Below are positions 17,738 to 27,131 of a stretch of DNA of 64,000 bases, piece by piece. The number at the start of each line of letters is the position of its first letter. Positions within the stretch are counted from its first letter, which is position 1. Location of the stretch: assembly GCA_021324655.1 (NCBI GenBank), contig JAJPIP010000095.1:56969-120968 (forward strand), written 5' to 3'. The translations under genes were made by a program, and so were the position numbers. The stretch is from Pseudomonadota bacterium (GTDB taxonomy: Bacteria > Chloroflexota > UBA5177). The notes under the pieces were generated by a model. That model searched no databases and was not told the DNA's origin. It was given only the letters and a program-made list of their open reading frames with translations.

Positions 17738-18429
17738 TTGACGGAGATGTTTTTCGTAGTAATCGCTACGTAAGTCACTTCAAGCCCGATCAGGAGTACA
17801 ATCCGTTCCACGGCATCTATGCCGAGAAGCGCGATGACATTCTGACGAGTGTTCGTGCTCAGGTGCCGGCCGGCGCGTCTGTCCTTGATCTGGGTGGCGG
17901 AATGGGCCGCATGTCTGTGCCGCTGGCCCGAGACTATCACGTGACCCTGTGTGACATCTCGACCCGGATGCTCGAGTTGGCCGAACAGAGGGCGCGAGAA
18001 ACCGACTCGCCGAACCTCACGACGATGCAGCTTGATGCCGGCAGCACGTTGCCCTTCGCGGACGATACCTTCGACGCATTGCTGAGCATCGATCTTCTCG
18101 TGCACCTCGCCGATCCAGTCGCCGCGTTGAATGAGATGCGTCGCGTCTTGAAACCGGATGGCGCGGCATGGATCGACATAAGCTCAAACTCCCCGTGGTG
18201 GCTGTTGCGCTACCCGCGCTATGTCGGCCGCCGGCCCTCGCGCTGGGTGACGACCTGGCGCGGTGGCGGGGTTCTACCCGAGTGGCAGAGCATTGTCCGC
18301 CATTACAGCCCGTCGGAGTTTCACGCGATGTTGCGCGCGGGCCGGTTCTCCGTCGGCTCCTGGCATCGGTATGGTCCGCCCTGGTGTGCCAAGTGGGTTC
18401 TTGCCGTCTGCCGTCCGGGAGCTCTGTGA
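17734..18429 (+). CDS. SAM-dependent methyltransferase
   Basis: A 231-residue class I methyltransferase. Motif I is VLDLGGGMGRMSVPLAR, the acidic residue follows in CDISTRMLELA, and LDAGSTLPFADDTFDALLSIDL and VLKPDGAAWIDI complete the core. The GTG start at 17734 overlaps the GT4 stop as GTGA, with GGAGAG upstream, and its own stop overlaps the GTG of the 18426 gene in the same manner. It may methylate a sugar or sugar-lipid during EPS assembly. The substrate is not recognisable. Confidence 0.87.
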   Translation: MIDGDVFRSNRYVSHFKPDQEYNPFHGIYAEKRDDILTSVRAQVPAGASVLDLGGGMGRMSVPLARDYHVTLCDISTRMLELAEQRARETDSPNLTTMQLDAGSTLPFADDTFDALLSIDLLVHLADPVAALNEMRRVLKPDGAAWIDISSNSPWWLLRYPRYVGRRPSRWVTTWRGGGVLPEWQSIVRHYSPSEFHAMLRAGRFSVGSWHRYGPPWCAKWVLAVCRPGAL

Positions 18430-20489
18430 CCACTGTCCGCCGGCAACTCCTACTCTATACAGCCCGATACGGACATCGGCAGAACAACGCCGTCGCGGCA
18501 ACTCTGTCCTGGGCCGCAGCCGCGGCCGGGTCCCTGAGTGAGGTCTACTACGACGCGCCGCGGGCGGGCGGACACTACGGCGGAGGCGATCTCCGCCGGT
18601 ATGAGACGGCCGAGCTCTCGGGGGGATTGGTCGTGGGAGGGCGCCATATAGAAGCGCTCGAGGCGGCCGCCAACCGTTTTGATCTCACAGCCGTCGTGCG
18701 CGGAGACGTCATGTTCTCACCGGCGCTGGAACGGCTGGCATGCGACGGCCGGGTTTCTCTCCACCGTGTCGGCGAGGAGGATGTCGCCGGTTTGTACGAC
18801 GACATATTCCAGAGCCTGGGCATCGACTGGCCCGACACAGCCGTTCTGGTCAATGCTCATCCCAGCACTGCCCTCGAGGGCATTGACGCGTACCTGTATC
18901 CCGAGATTGTGTATCGTCGCGCCGTTGGACTGGAGGCGTCCGTCCCAGATGCCGACGTATGTGCCCTTCTTGAGCACGGCTGCCGCCAGATTCTCGCCGT
19001 GGGAGTCTCGGACGAACTCGTTGAGCACCTGCAGGACCTCGGGTTTTCGGTCACGCGCCTGGATGTCATTCAGCCGGGTGACGACTACAGCCGGGTTACC
19101 GCGCGTTTGGCCCATCGCTGGGAATCAGAACGGCGAGGATGGCTCCTGGGGGATCCGGTCCTCGTCTCGTCGTGGCTGCCCACGGCGGTGCGGGAAGACA
19201 GGATAGCGATCTATGGCGTACCACAGTCGACCGTCATCGATCGTCTATCGTCCGATATCGCGGCGACCGCGACGCCGATTCTGGGGCGTCAATTCGAAGA
19301 CAGTGACTTCTTCCGCCTGTCCGAGTTGGGCCAATCGTTCCAGTTGATCGACCCGGCCCGCCCGCCGCTACCGGTGCTCTCGGCTGTCCCCTCGACGTCG
19401 CATGTGGAAGTGAGTACGGTGTCGGACGATCCCAGCGACGAGGACCTGCGCGCGTGGGTCTCGCAGGGTCGCGTCTTGACGTCCTTGGTTTTCTGGACCG
19501 GGATGTTGCGCGAGATGGAGAACCTGTACGCCGTGCTCGATCTTCTCGCCCTCACGGGTGTGCGTGCCGGCCTGGCTCTCACTGCCCAGTCTCTCCTCGC
19601 GCACCCCTCTCCGCTGGACCTCGTCTCCGTCTCGCGTGATCAGGGAGGCGTATTTCCGCATGCGGAGATCCTCCTGGCCAGCTGTGGCACGGGGGCTGCC
19701 ATCGAGTCCTTGCTCACGCCGGACCAGCTGGGCCGGCACCTTGGCCCGGCTCTACAGGACGTCTCCAACCGAGTCGCACCGGCATTGCGCCCCACGGGAT
19801 GGTGGGCGACGATGGACGCGCCTCTGGTCTCCGGAGATCGTCCCCGCCTTCCCCTCGACATTCTCTCCCACGCACCGTTCATGCGGCTGCGGTTCACGCC
19901 GCGGGGAGCCGGCTTTGACGGCGCCGCCGATCCCGGCGGCACGCAGACGGCCGGTTGGCGCAGTCGGGTGCGGCAGTTGGTGCGTGACTCCCGGCTTTCC
20001 CCCCTGTTCGAGGCGTACCGTCCCTATGAGCACTTTGCTCCCGGTCCTCTGTCCCCGTCACTTGCGCTCGCGGTGCAGGGTGCGGGGTTCAGCTACATGC
20101 TCAGCAAGAGCGGTTTCGGGGACGGTCCAGCCATTCAGTATCGCGACGGTGACTTCGTCGCGATCAATTACACGTCGGGGCACTGGGACGGCTGGACACC
20201 GTTTGAAACGGTCAACCATGTGCGGGATCTGGAGCGGGCCGAACAGACGCTCCTGCGGTCCCGCCAACCCGGATGGCTCCTTGGCGGTCTGGATACCTGC
20301 CTATGGGCGTTCTCCGGAACAATCTGGGATCGGGCTCCTGGACTGGCCGCTATTGCCCGATTTGTGTCGTCCGGCGGCCAGTCGGGCCGGCTGATCAACG
20401 TGCGGCCCTGCGTCCTCCCTCGCTACGCGCGGATCATGGGCGACCAGTCAGGCACTGAGGCCGGCAACCGGCTCACGGCCCAGGTCTGA
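18426..20489 (+). CDS. Uncharacterised 687-residue protein of the EPS locus
   Basis: No family is recognised. The GTG start at 18426 overlaps the stop of the methyltransferase gene as GTGA, so the longer frame from 18168 is not used. The first half has alpha/beta features (LVVGGRHIEALEAAANRF, LVNAHPSTALEGIDAYLYPE, ILAVGVSDELVEHLQDLGFSV) and resembles a soluble domain with nucleotide or sugar binding. The C-terminal half has aromatic-rich segments (SYMLSKSGFGDGP, YTSGHWDGWTPFETVNH) reminiscent of polysaccharide-processing enzymes. No signal peptide or membrane helix is evident. Its 3' end overlaps the convergent GT4 gene by 42 bases. By operon position it belongs to EPS synthesis or control. 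Confidence 0.7.
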   Translation: MTTVRRQLLLYTARYGHRQNNAVAATLSWAAAAAGSLSEVYYDAPRAGGHYGGGDLRRYETAELSGGLVVGGRHIEALEAAANRFDLTAVVRGDVMFSPALERLACDGRVSLHRVGEEDVAGLYDDIFQSLGIDWPDTAVLVNAHPSTALEGIDAYLYPEIVYRRAVGLEASVPDADVCALLEHGCRQILAVGVSDELVEHLQDLGFSVTRLDVIQPGDDYSRVTARLAHRWESERRGWLLGDPVLVSSWLPTAVREDRIAIYGVPQSTVIDRLSSDIAATATPILGRQFEDSDFFRLSELGQSFQLIDPARPPLPVLSAVPSTSHVEVSTVSDDPSDEDLRAWVSQGRVLTSLVFWTGMLREMENLYAVLDLLALTGVRAGLALTAQSLLAHPSPLDLVSVSRDQGGVFPHAEILLASCGTGAAIESLLTPDQLGRHLGPALQDVSNRVAPALRPTGWWATMDAPLVSGDRPRLPLDILSHAPFMRLRFTPRGAGFDGAADPGGTQTAGWRSRVRQLVRDSRLSPLFEAYRPYEHFAPGPLSPSLALAVQGAGFSYMLSKSGFGDGPAIQYRDGDFVAINYTSGHWDGWTPFETVNHVRDLERAEQTLLRSRQPGWLLGGLDTCLWAFSGTIWDRAPGLAAIARFVSSGGQSGRLINVRPCVLPRYARIMGDQSGTEAGNRLTAQV

Positions 20490-21653
20490 CCAGATCGATA
20501 TAAGGCGAGCTCCTATCGCCTCGGCCCCGAATACCTTTCGCGCCCGGTCTGCCAATGTCGGATCGGGAGGCAGAGCCAGCAAGGACAGGATAGCCTCGGC
20601 ATACCCCTCATCCGTCATGCTGGCAGCGCGGACGCCGAACCCCTCCTGGAGCATCTCGGCGAACGGATACACCGGAAGGGTGACAACCGGCGTCCCGTTG
20701 AGCAGGGCCTCGACGGCCACGTATCCCCATTCCTCGAACAGACTGGGGAAAAGCAGGGCGTCCGCCTCGCGCATGCGGCGATGCACCTCATGTGCAGGCA
20801 ATGGGCCGGGAAAAGTCATTGAGATATGTGCCGGCAGACGCTCCACATCCTTCCCCAGCAGGTGGCCGTTGCGGCCGATCGCTTCGACGCTGACGGTCCC
20901 GACCGATGCTGGGATCATGCGCAGGGCACGCAGGGCAGCGGCCACATTCTTGCGTGGATGTGAGAGGTCGCCGCTGCAAAGAATGAAGCGATAAGGGAGC
21001 CCGCGATTGCGGTTCCGGCCCTCGCTCTCATTTGCGAGATGAACAGGTGGCGGGCAGGCAATCGCCGGGATCCCACGGTGGTTGAGGTGAGTTGCGAGCA
21101 AAGCCGTCGGGGTGATGACGCAATCCGCACTGTGATACCCGGCCTGGTCGTTCAAATAGTGAGACACGGACTTAAAGGTGAGAACGGCACGCCGGGTGCC
21201 GGCTCGCCCGGTGTGTCGCCATGTTTCGGCGACCCGTCCGGTCAAAGAGTGTGGATAGAACCACGCGGCAACGCACACCCGAGATGCTGCGAGTCGCGCG
21301 GCGAGTGCCAATCCCGGGTGATTGAGGTGAGCGATGGGATACCGAACGTTGTGACTCTGGAGTGTCGCGGCAAGCGCTCCGGCCAGACGCCGGCGAATTC
21401 GCCCCGGCCACAACCGGTCGGCGGCGCTCGTGCCAGCATCAGACGCGAGACCGAGGTGAATAATGTGGATGTCGAAGTCGCGGAGTCTGCACTCCAGATC
21501 GCGGGCCACCTCCTCGGTCGTCGCCACGAGCGTGACGAACCGACCTACCGAGGCCGCTGCGACGGCTACCTGTTCCGCATACGTGTCGATCCCATTGAAA
21601 CCACCACCGTGCACCCCGATCAGGACACGGGCATCACCGCTAGACGTGCTCAT
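20448..21653 (-). CDS. Glycosyltransferase family 4
   Basis: A 401-residue GT-B enzyme starting MSTSSGDARVLIGVHGGGFNGIDTY. The donor domain shows FILCSGDLSHPRKNVAAALRAL and ALLFPSLFEEWGYVAVEALLNGTPVV, the usual GT4 nucleotide-sugar motif. The ATG at 21653 overlaps the TGA of the upstream GH5 gene (ATGA), so it is the last gene of the core EPS operon that begins near 28.5 kb. Its 3' end is convergent with, and overlaps, the 687-residue protein gene. Confidence 0.88.
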   Translation of the reverse strand: MSTSSGDARVLIGVHGGGFNGIDTYAEQVAVAAASVGRFVTLVATTEEVARDLECRLRDFDIHIIHLGLASDAGTSAADRLWPGRIRRRLAGALAATLQSHNVRYPIAHLNHPGLALAARLAASRVCVAAWFYPHSLTGRVAETWRHTGRAGTRRAVLTFKSVSHYLNDQAGYHSADCVITPTALLATHLNHRGIPAIACPPPVHLANESEGRNRNRGLPYRFILCSGDLSHPRKNVAAALRALRMIPASVGTVSVEAIGRNGHLLGKDVERLPAHISMTFPGPLPAHEVHRRMREADALLFPSLFEEWGYVAVEALLNGTPVVTLPVYPFAEMLQEGFGVRAASMTDEGYAEAILSLLALPPDPTLADRARKVFGAEAIGARLISIWSDLGREPVAGLSA

Positions 21654-23449
21654 TGCGTTTTCACCCATATGCGGGCGAAGTCTCCCCGGCTGCGGGCGAG
21701 GAGGGCGATACCGCCGGCGACGAGTCCGGTGTCGCGGACTGAAATGACGCGGCGGCCATTGACCGTCGCCGATACGATCGGACCGGTGAACTGCAATCCC
21801 AGTCGGTACCAGACGCGGGTAGAGTAGGAGAATTGTCCCGACGCCAGAGACGCCCATTCGGAACCATTGCGGCGTCCGAGGTACCAGCCGTCACCATTGT
21901 GGAGGATGAAGACGTAGCAGTCATCCGGACCAATACATCGTCCCGCAATGCCAATCGATGCGGTAGTACTAAATGTCTTGATACGGGTGGAGAGACTGTA
22001 GTCAGACCACGATCCGGGCCGGAACAGGACCTTGGATGTGGACTGGTTGACCGTATTCTGACGGATCACGAGGTTGCCATCCCGCGCCACGACCCACCGG
22101 CCGCCGGCGATCTGCCATCCTCGCGGAGCCATATGAACGCGGTCACCGTGAAAAGTCTCTGCAAATAACGGCGGAAGCGGCGGCATGTGAAGGGCGGGAG
22201 CGGGGCCGTTCGTCGAGGCCGGCCGGTGCGCGAGGCGAGTGAGGTGGTCATGGAAGATCCGGCCGTAGTTCGCCGTCGGCGTGCCGGCGTAGCTCTGAAT
22301 AAGAATGTTCTTGCAGTCTCCGGACCAGGTGTTCCAGGTCCATCCGACGTAGCTCAGGTTGTGGTTGTCGGCCCAACTCAAGAACGATGGCTCGTAGGCC
22401 GCGTGACTACACACGTTGTCGCCCGTTTCTCCGACGACCACCGGTACCATGCGAGCGAGGGGAGCGATGTTTTGATTCCAGCACGTCGGCGTCGAGCAGG
22501 CCTCACCCGGATAACTGTGCCACGACACGGCGAGATTGTGAATGGGATCGGAGGGCTCATGGGCCGCCCAACCACTCAGATCGTTTGCCCAATCGAGCCC
22601 AGCCACGAGAATGAGGTTGCGGGCGCCGGTTGAGCGCACCGCTTGTACCAGCGCCTGCATCCCGGCCGCATGCCACGTCAGGGCCTTGGTATACGGAGAC
22701 CCTCCGGTCAGGTACTGCGACAGATTGCACCCATCCAGCCAGCATGTCCAGGCGTCGGTGGTTGAGTTCGCTAAGTAGCTGGAATAAAGAAATGGCTCGT
22801 TGTAGAGATCGAACGCAACGTCTCCGTCACGGCGGAACGTGGAAGCGACTGAGCGCCAGAAGGCCGGAGAGTGATCACTATCAGGCATGGGCTGTTGGGA
22901 CTGTGCCGGAACAGCGGCCGGTGCGCTCCAGTGCAGATCGAGGATGACGTACAGGCCCGCCTCGTGCAGGACGTGAACGTATGACACGATTGCCTTCCGG
23001 TACGCAGCGCCTCCGTACGTGGCATTCACACCATTCAGACCAAGCCAGCAATCTTCGTTGAGGGGGATCCGAACGACATTGGCGCCCCAGGCGGCGATAG
23101 CCCGAGCCGACACCGGATCGACCGGACCGTCGAATATGCCCCACCCGCGTGACGTCGGGGCACCGCCTTGAATGCACTCAAACTCGCTGCCGGACCGGTT
23201 AACTCCCAGCAGGCGAATGGCGCGCCCTCGTGCATCGTCGATCTGCCGCCCCACCACGTGCAGTCCGTGCGGATGCCGTGTCGCCGGTGACCTCATATGT
23301 TGCGCCCGTGCTGTTGATCGTGTAGCGCCGGCTGACGAGGTGGCGGCAGGATGGGGGGCCACATTCTGCGCCTGGACACAGGCGGCTGTCGTGGCGGCGG
23401 CGAGCGGTATGAGCACGAGGGCACATATGAGCCTCCTCGCCTTGCTCAC
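21650..23449 (-). CDS. Secreted GH5 glycosidase with C-terminal LamG-like domain
   Basis: About 599 residues. A signal peptide (LICALVLIPLAAATTAAC) is followed by a GH5 catalytic domain with GANVVRIPLNEDCWLG, LDLHWS, the acid/base motif FDLYNEPF and the nucleophile motif VVVGETGDN, then a concanavalin-like domain beginning LFAETFHGD near residue 430. It is a paralogue of the first catalytic half of 32982-36530. The GTG start at 23449 follows AGGA seven bases after the stop of the preceding GT4 gene, and its stop overlaps the next GT4 start. A glycosidase between two glycosyltransferases of one operon suggests trimming or release of the same polymer. Confidence 0.88.
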   Translation of the reverse strand: MSKARRLICALVLIPLAAATTAACVQAQNVAPHPAATSSAGATRSTARAQHMRSPATRHPHGLHVVGRQIDDARGRAIRLLGVNRSGSEFECIQGGAPTSRGWGIFDGPVDPVSARAIAAWGANVVRIPLNEDCWLGLNGVNATYGGAAYRKAIVSYVHVLHEAGLYVILDLHWSAPAAVPAQSQQPMPDSDHSPAFWRSVASTFRRDGDVAFDLYNEPFLYSSYLANSTTDAWTCWLDGCNLSQYLTGGSPYTKALTWHAAGMQALVQAVRSTGARNLILVAGLDWANDLSGWAAHEPSDPIHNLAVSWHSYPGEACSTPTCWNQNIAPLARMVPVVVGETGDNVCSHAAYEPSFLSWADNHNLSYVGWTWNTWSGDCKNILIQSYAGTPTANYGRIFHDHLTRLAHRPASTNGPAPALHMPPLPPLFAETFHGDRVHMAPRGWQIAGGRWVVARDGNLVIRQNTVNQSTSKVLFRPGSWSDYSLSTRIKTFSTTASIGIAGRCIGPDDCYVFILHNGDGWYLGRRNGSEWASLASGQFSYSTRVWYRLGLQFTGPIVSATVNGRRVISVRDTGLVAGGIALLARSRGDFARIWVKTQ

Positions 23450-23456
23450 GTGAATC

Positions 23457-24725
23457 CTATGTGGTGGAGGGGTGGACACTGGCTGCGACCTCATGCGCCT
23501 CGGGCGTCGCGTCGGCGCAACATTGTAAGGCCCCAACGATAGCAGACTTGAAGACCGTCCCGAGGGTTGCCCAGTCATACTGCCCTGTGACCAGTTGCCG
23601 GCCCTCTCTCCCAAGGCGCGCGCGCTCTGCCGGATCGTGCAGGAGACGAACGACGTGCCCGGCAAACGCCGACGGCTCATCGGCAATCAGCAAGTGCCGC
23701 CCGGGCTCGACGTCCAGTCCCTCGGCTCCGACCGACGTACTAACAACCGCTCGTTCCATCGCGAGGGCTTCGAGGATCTTCAAGCGCGTTCCGCCGCCGA
23801 TCGCGAGCGGAGCGACAACCACGCCGGCACGCGACAGATGCGGCCGAACATCGGGAACGTAGCCTTCGATCACGACACCGGGTAGGTCAGCCAGTTGCCT
23901 GACATCGGGCGGTGGACTTCCACCCACGATTGAGAAAGTTGCATCCGGAACCTGCGACCGTACATGTGGCCAGATCGACCGCGCGAAGTATTGTGCTGCC
24001 TGCGCGTTCGGCGCGTAGTGCATGGCGCCCACGAAGAGGACATTGGGAGGGCCTTCCGGTCCGGGCGCCATTGGGTGAAAGCGTGCGCCGTCAACCCCAT
24101 TGGGAACCACCGTCACCGGTGGGGCAGGCTGCCAGGATGCCATGGTGTCGCGATCGCGTTCAGACGTGGCAACGATGAGATCGGCCTGCGCGCAGACGTG
24201 CCGCTCTTCGCGGCCGTATTTCCACCCCTCCAGACGGTTGTACAGGCGGCGAACGCGCGACCTGTCATGCTTCGCGGCCCGGACCAGTATCTCGCTCTCA
24301 ACGTTATGCTGATCGACCACGGTGAGGGTATGGGGTGGCAAGGAATAGCACCCGACAAAGGAATGCTCCAGGATCGCGACGTCATACGCCCTATCGCCTC
24401 GGGTGGCGTGCAAGTGATCCTGGATTGCCGCCGCGCGGGTCATCCAGTGCTGAGCCGAGTGGCGGCTTGCCAATGACCGCAGCTGACACCGCCGGCGCCC
24501 GTGGCGTGCCGCGATGGGACGCGGAAAGACGTGAACCGACCGACAGAGGGCTCGCAACTCGTCGAGATACCGCTCCTCCCAGTTTTCTTCCCCAGCCACC
24601 AGATCGATCCGGCACGTCGCGGCCATTGCTTTGATGAGGTGGTAGACGCGCGTCCCGCCACCGAACGTGGGCGTGGGGAGGTACGGAGCGAGCCACAGAA
24701 TCTCCAGCGGACGGCCCGGCGTCAT
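23457..24725 (-). CDS. Glycosyltransferase family 4
   Basis: A 422-residue GT-B enzyme. The acceptor domain begins ILWLAPYLPTPTFGGGTRVYHLIKAM, and the donor domain has VLFVGAMHYAPNAQAAQYF and VVAPLAIGGGTRLKILEALAMERAVV, as in group 4 transferases of EPS clusters related to the exosortase-associated type. The ATG at 24725 overlaps the TGA of the Wzy-like gene (ATGA). It likely adds a core or branch sugar on the cytoplasmic face. Confidence 0.9.
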   Translation of the reverse strand: MTPGRPLEILWLAPYLPTPTFGGGTRVYHLIKAMAATCRIDLVAGEENWEERYLDELRALCRSVHVFPRPIAARHGRRRCQLRSLASRHSAQHWMTRAAAIQDHLHATRGDRAYDVAILEHSFVGCYSLPPHTLTVVDQHNVESEILVRAAKHDRSRVRRLYNRLEGWKYGREERHVCAQADLIVATSERDRDTMASWQPAPPVTVVPNGVDGARFHPMAPGPEGPPNVLFVGAMHYAPNAQAAQYFARSIWPHVRSQVPDATFSIVGGSPPPDVRQLADLPGVVIEGYVPDVRPHLSRAGVVVAPLAIGGGTRLKILEALAMERAVVSTSVGAEGLDVEPGRHLLIADEPSAFAGHVVRLLHDPAERARLGREGRQLVTGQYDWATLGTVFKSAIVGALQCCADATPEAHEVAASVHPSTT

Positions 24726-26326
24726 CGCGGGATGCTGGTTCGTCGAAGTTTACCGTCGGCAACGGAGAACGGGCGCGGCATCGGCAACGGCTCAGCCTGC
24801 CGTGGAGACGCGGATGTGATCTCCTCGACAGGTTCCGGCGAGCTATCGGCAGCGGGCAGACGCGAGAGCAGGCCGAGCAGGACGCCCACTGCAATGAGGT
24901 TGCCGTATTTGACCCACTGCAGATCCAGATAGCCAAAGATGACTTCCTGCACAATCATCAGCGCAACGAACACCGCGATGCCTTGCAAACGTGGATCCCG
25001 CAGCCGGCGGGCGAGGCCGAGGGACACAATAATCCCCTGGCCAATGAGAAACCAGAAAAGCAGGTAGCCAATTGTCCCGAGGCGCATCCAGACCCACAGG
25101 ATACTGTTATGCGGCATGATGTTCCAGAAGACGTAGATCTTACTGATGTCCGGGAGTGGGTAGGGCAGGAGCATCGGCTTCCCGAAGCCATACCCGTAGA
25201 TGGGGCTCGTCTTCATGGTGAATCTGATATCGGCGTCTTCGTTGTTCCGGTATTGATCAGACAGCGCATCCCGCGCCGTCGGGCTCACGAACGACGCGAC
25301 TGCTCGCGCCGGCAGCGCGATCGACCCGTTCTGATGCTGGAACGCGAGGTAGTACGGAGGAAAGACGATCGCGAGGGTAATGGCGATGGCGCGGATCAGG
25401 TTGCGGTGCTCGGGGCGCGTCACATACACGATGAGACCCAGAGCGATCCACGCCACCCCCAGGGCGGCAATGGCGGCGCGCCGCTCATTGGCCAGAGTGA
25501 TGAAGGCCACGAAGGGAAGGAAGTAGGTGGCAACCCGACGGAGCCGGGGCGGGCTTCGATAGAACAACAGGATGAGGTAGAGCGTGAGGAATCCGTTGAA
25601 GAAGAAGGACTGCTCGTGCGGATACAGTTCCTGGGCGTGACCGCGTGCCATCACAAAGAAACGAATCGTGCCTTCCACCGCCCGTAAACCGACGGCGATG
25701 ACCAGGATCCAGAACAGGGCCCAGACCTGGTCGCGACTTCTGATGAGGCTGCAGGTGAGGATGTATGCCACGAAAAGGTAGACTTGCGCCCGGATTTCCC
25801 ACAGCACGAGATACATCGTTCCGCCGGACAGCAAGCCGTGGACGGCGCTGATACCAACCATCAGCATGTAGAGCCCGAGGGGGAGCATAAGCATGCCGCC
25901 GTCGAAGCGTGCTCGTCCGTGCCGGCTCTTTATGATGAGGATCAGCAGCACGAGCGCCATGAAGAGCTCATTGACGCTGACGATTAGCCGCGTGTGCGTC
26001 CACATGCTGATGTCAAGGAAGAAAGGCAGAAACTGTCCGACATAGTCGGGGAAGGCGTTACTGTAGTACATCGGCAGGACGGTGGAGGCACCGAAGAGGA
26101 CATAGATGCCACGCTCCGGGTGCCGCCAGATCCAGACGGCAACCGCGCTCCCGACTATGAGCGCGACGAGCAGTACCTGCGCGATGAACGCCCCCGCGAC
26201 GACCGTCGCCGTCAGATCGGCGGCGCCGAGCGCCAGCACCAACCCTCCGAATACGACCGGGCTGCGTTGTCGGTGGGCCCGCGACCACGCGGCGAGGCCG
26301 GGACCGACTGCCAGGTCAGCCTGCAT
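24722..26326 (-). CDS. O-antigen ligase/Wzy-type polymerase
   Basis: A 534-residue polytopic membrane protein with about eleven helices and a large extracytoplasmic loop late in the sequence, ending at MPHNSILWVWMRLGTIGYLLF. That segment, with the conserved His, is the signature of the Wzy_C/O-antigen ligase family. It would polymerise the flipped repeat units or ligate the chain. The C-terminal about 45 residues are soluble and Pro/Glu-rich. The ATG at 26326 lies inside the end of the small gene 26316-26450, so translation is probably coupled. Confidence 0.85.
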   Translation of the reverse strand: MQADLAVGPGLAAWSRAHRQRSPVVFGGLVLALGAADLTATVVAGAFIAQVLLVALIVGSAVAVWIWRHPERGIYVLFGASTVLPMYYSNAFPDYVGQFLPFFLDISMWTHTRLIVSVNELFMALVLLILIIKSRHGRARFDGGMLMLPLGLYMLMVGISAVHGLLSGGTMYLVLWEIRAQVYLFVAYILTCSLIRSRDQVWALFWILVIAVGLRAVEGTIRFFVMARGHAQELYPHEQSFFFNGFLTLYLILLFYRSPPRLRRVATYFLPFVAFITLANERRAAIAALGVAWIALGLIVYVTRPEHRNLIRAIAITLAIVFPPYYLAFQHQNGSIALPARAVASFVSPTARDALSDQYRNNEDADIRFTMKTSPIYGYGFGKPMLLPYPLPDISKIYVFWNIMPHNSILWVWMRLGTIGYLLFWFLIGQGIIVSLGLARRLRDPRLQGIAVFVALMIVQEVIFGYLDLQWVKYGNLIAVGVLLGLLSRLPAADSSPEPVEEITSASPRQAEPLPMPRPFSVADGKLRRTSIPR

Positions 26327-26450
26327 GGTACGCGTACGCGACGTAGCCCGCGATCAGCACCGCCAACAAGACGCGCCGCAGGCCGGTTGGTAGGCCGGTC
26401 GCGAGGCCGACGCCGACAAAGGAGAGCAGGAGCAGAAGAAGGCTGGTCAT
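26316..26450 (-). CDS. 44-residue two-helix membrane protein
   Basis: A tiny gene between the BY-kinase-like and Wzy-like genes. It starts MTSLLLLLLSFVGVGLA and has a second helix RVLLAVLIAGYVAYAYHAG, with a short basic turn between them. It overlaps the Wzy start by 11 bases and starts 11 bases after the preceding stop, so it fits the operon geometry tightly. No family is recognised. It could stabilise the Wzz/Wzy complex; that is inference from position. Confidence 0.6.
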   Translation of the reverse strand: MTSLLLLLLSFVGVGLATGLPTGLRRVLLAVLIAGYVAYAYHAG

Positions 26451-26461
26451 ATCCGAGCGGC

Positions 26462-27130
26462 CTAACCGGCTCTGGATATCCAGGAGGGGAGATACGTGCG
26501 GTGGTCGTTCAGGACCAGGCCACGCGGCCGATTGCCTTCCAGGCGAGCCACGGCCTCGCGGACGAGCGTCGTCGGTGTGACATTCGCCCGGGTCACCATC
26601 AGAAGTACATCGGCAATTCCGGCGATCATGGGACCGTAGCCGTAATTCATGATGGGCGGCAAATCGACGATGACAACGGCCGGCCACCAGCCATCCCCTT
26701 GCGGAAGTCGGCTTGTTGCCAGACGGTAAAAGAACGCGCCGACATTCTCGGGGTGTGAACCGGCCGGCACGACCAGGAGATTCGGTGTTATCGGAGTCAT
26801 CACGCCGGCGAGCGGCTCACCGTCGGTTACGGCGTCCACCAGGCCGCGCCGCGGCCCGCCCAGCAGCTCGTGCAGCTGTGGGTTCTCGATGTCTGCCTCG
26901 ACCACCAAGACCGGCTCGGCGCTATCCTGGGCGATCGTGGCGGCCAGGCCCAGAGCGACCGTGGTGCGTCCTTCGCCCCGGATGGCGCTGGTAATGCCCA
27001 CCACGGCCCGGGAGCCGGGGTGCAATTGCAATTTGCCGTAGAGATGGCGGTACACCTCATACGCCTCGTCGGGCAGCGAGAGAGGCGAGCTATACTCCTC
27101 CGCCTCTTCCATGTGTTCTGCGATAGCCAT
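26462..27130 (-). CDS. CpsD/CapB-like ATPase (BY-kinase family) with altered Walker A
   Basis: A 222-residue P-loop protein of the bacterial tyrosine kinase/MinD-like type. Walker A is SAIRGEGRTT (48-57), where the usual Lys after GEG is Arg (R55); Walker A' is VVEADIENP with D80; Walker B is VVIVDLPP. No tyrosine cluster is present at the C-terminus, which ends SWISRAG. The ATG at 27130 follows GAGGAGG and lies two bases after the Wzz-like stop, so the pair is probably translated together, as in split Wzc systems of Gram-positive type. It may regulate chain length; kinase activity is doubtful given the missing features. Confidence 0.82.
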   Translation of the reverse strand: MAIAEHMEEAEEYSSPLSLPDEAYEVYRHLYGKLQLHPGSRAVVGITSAIRGEGRTTVALGLAATIAQDSAEPVLVVEADIENPQLHELLGGPRRGLVDAVTDGEPLAGVMTPITPNLLVVPAGSHPENVGAFFYRLATSRLPQGDGWWPAVVIVDLPPIMNYGYGPMIAGIADVLLMVTRANVTPTTLVREAVARLEGNRPRGLVLNDHRTYLPSWISRAG

Positions 27131-27131
27131 C

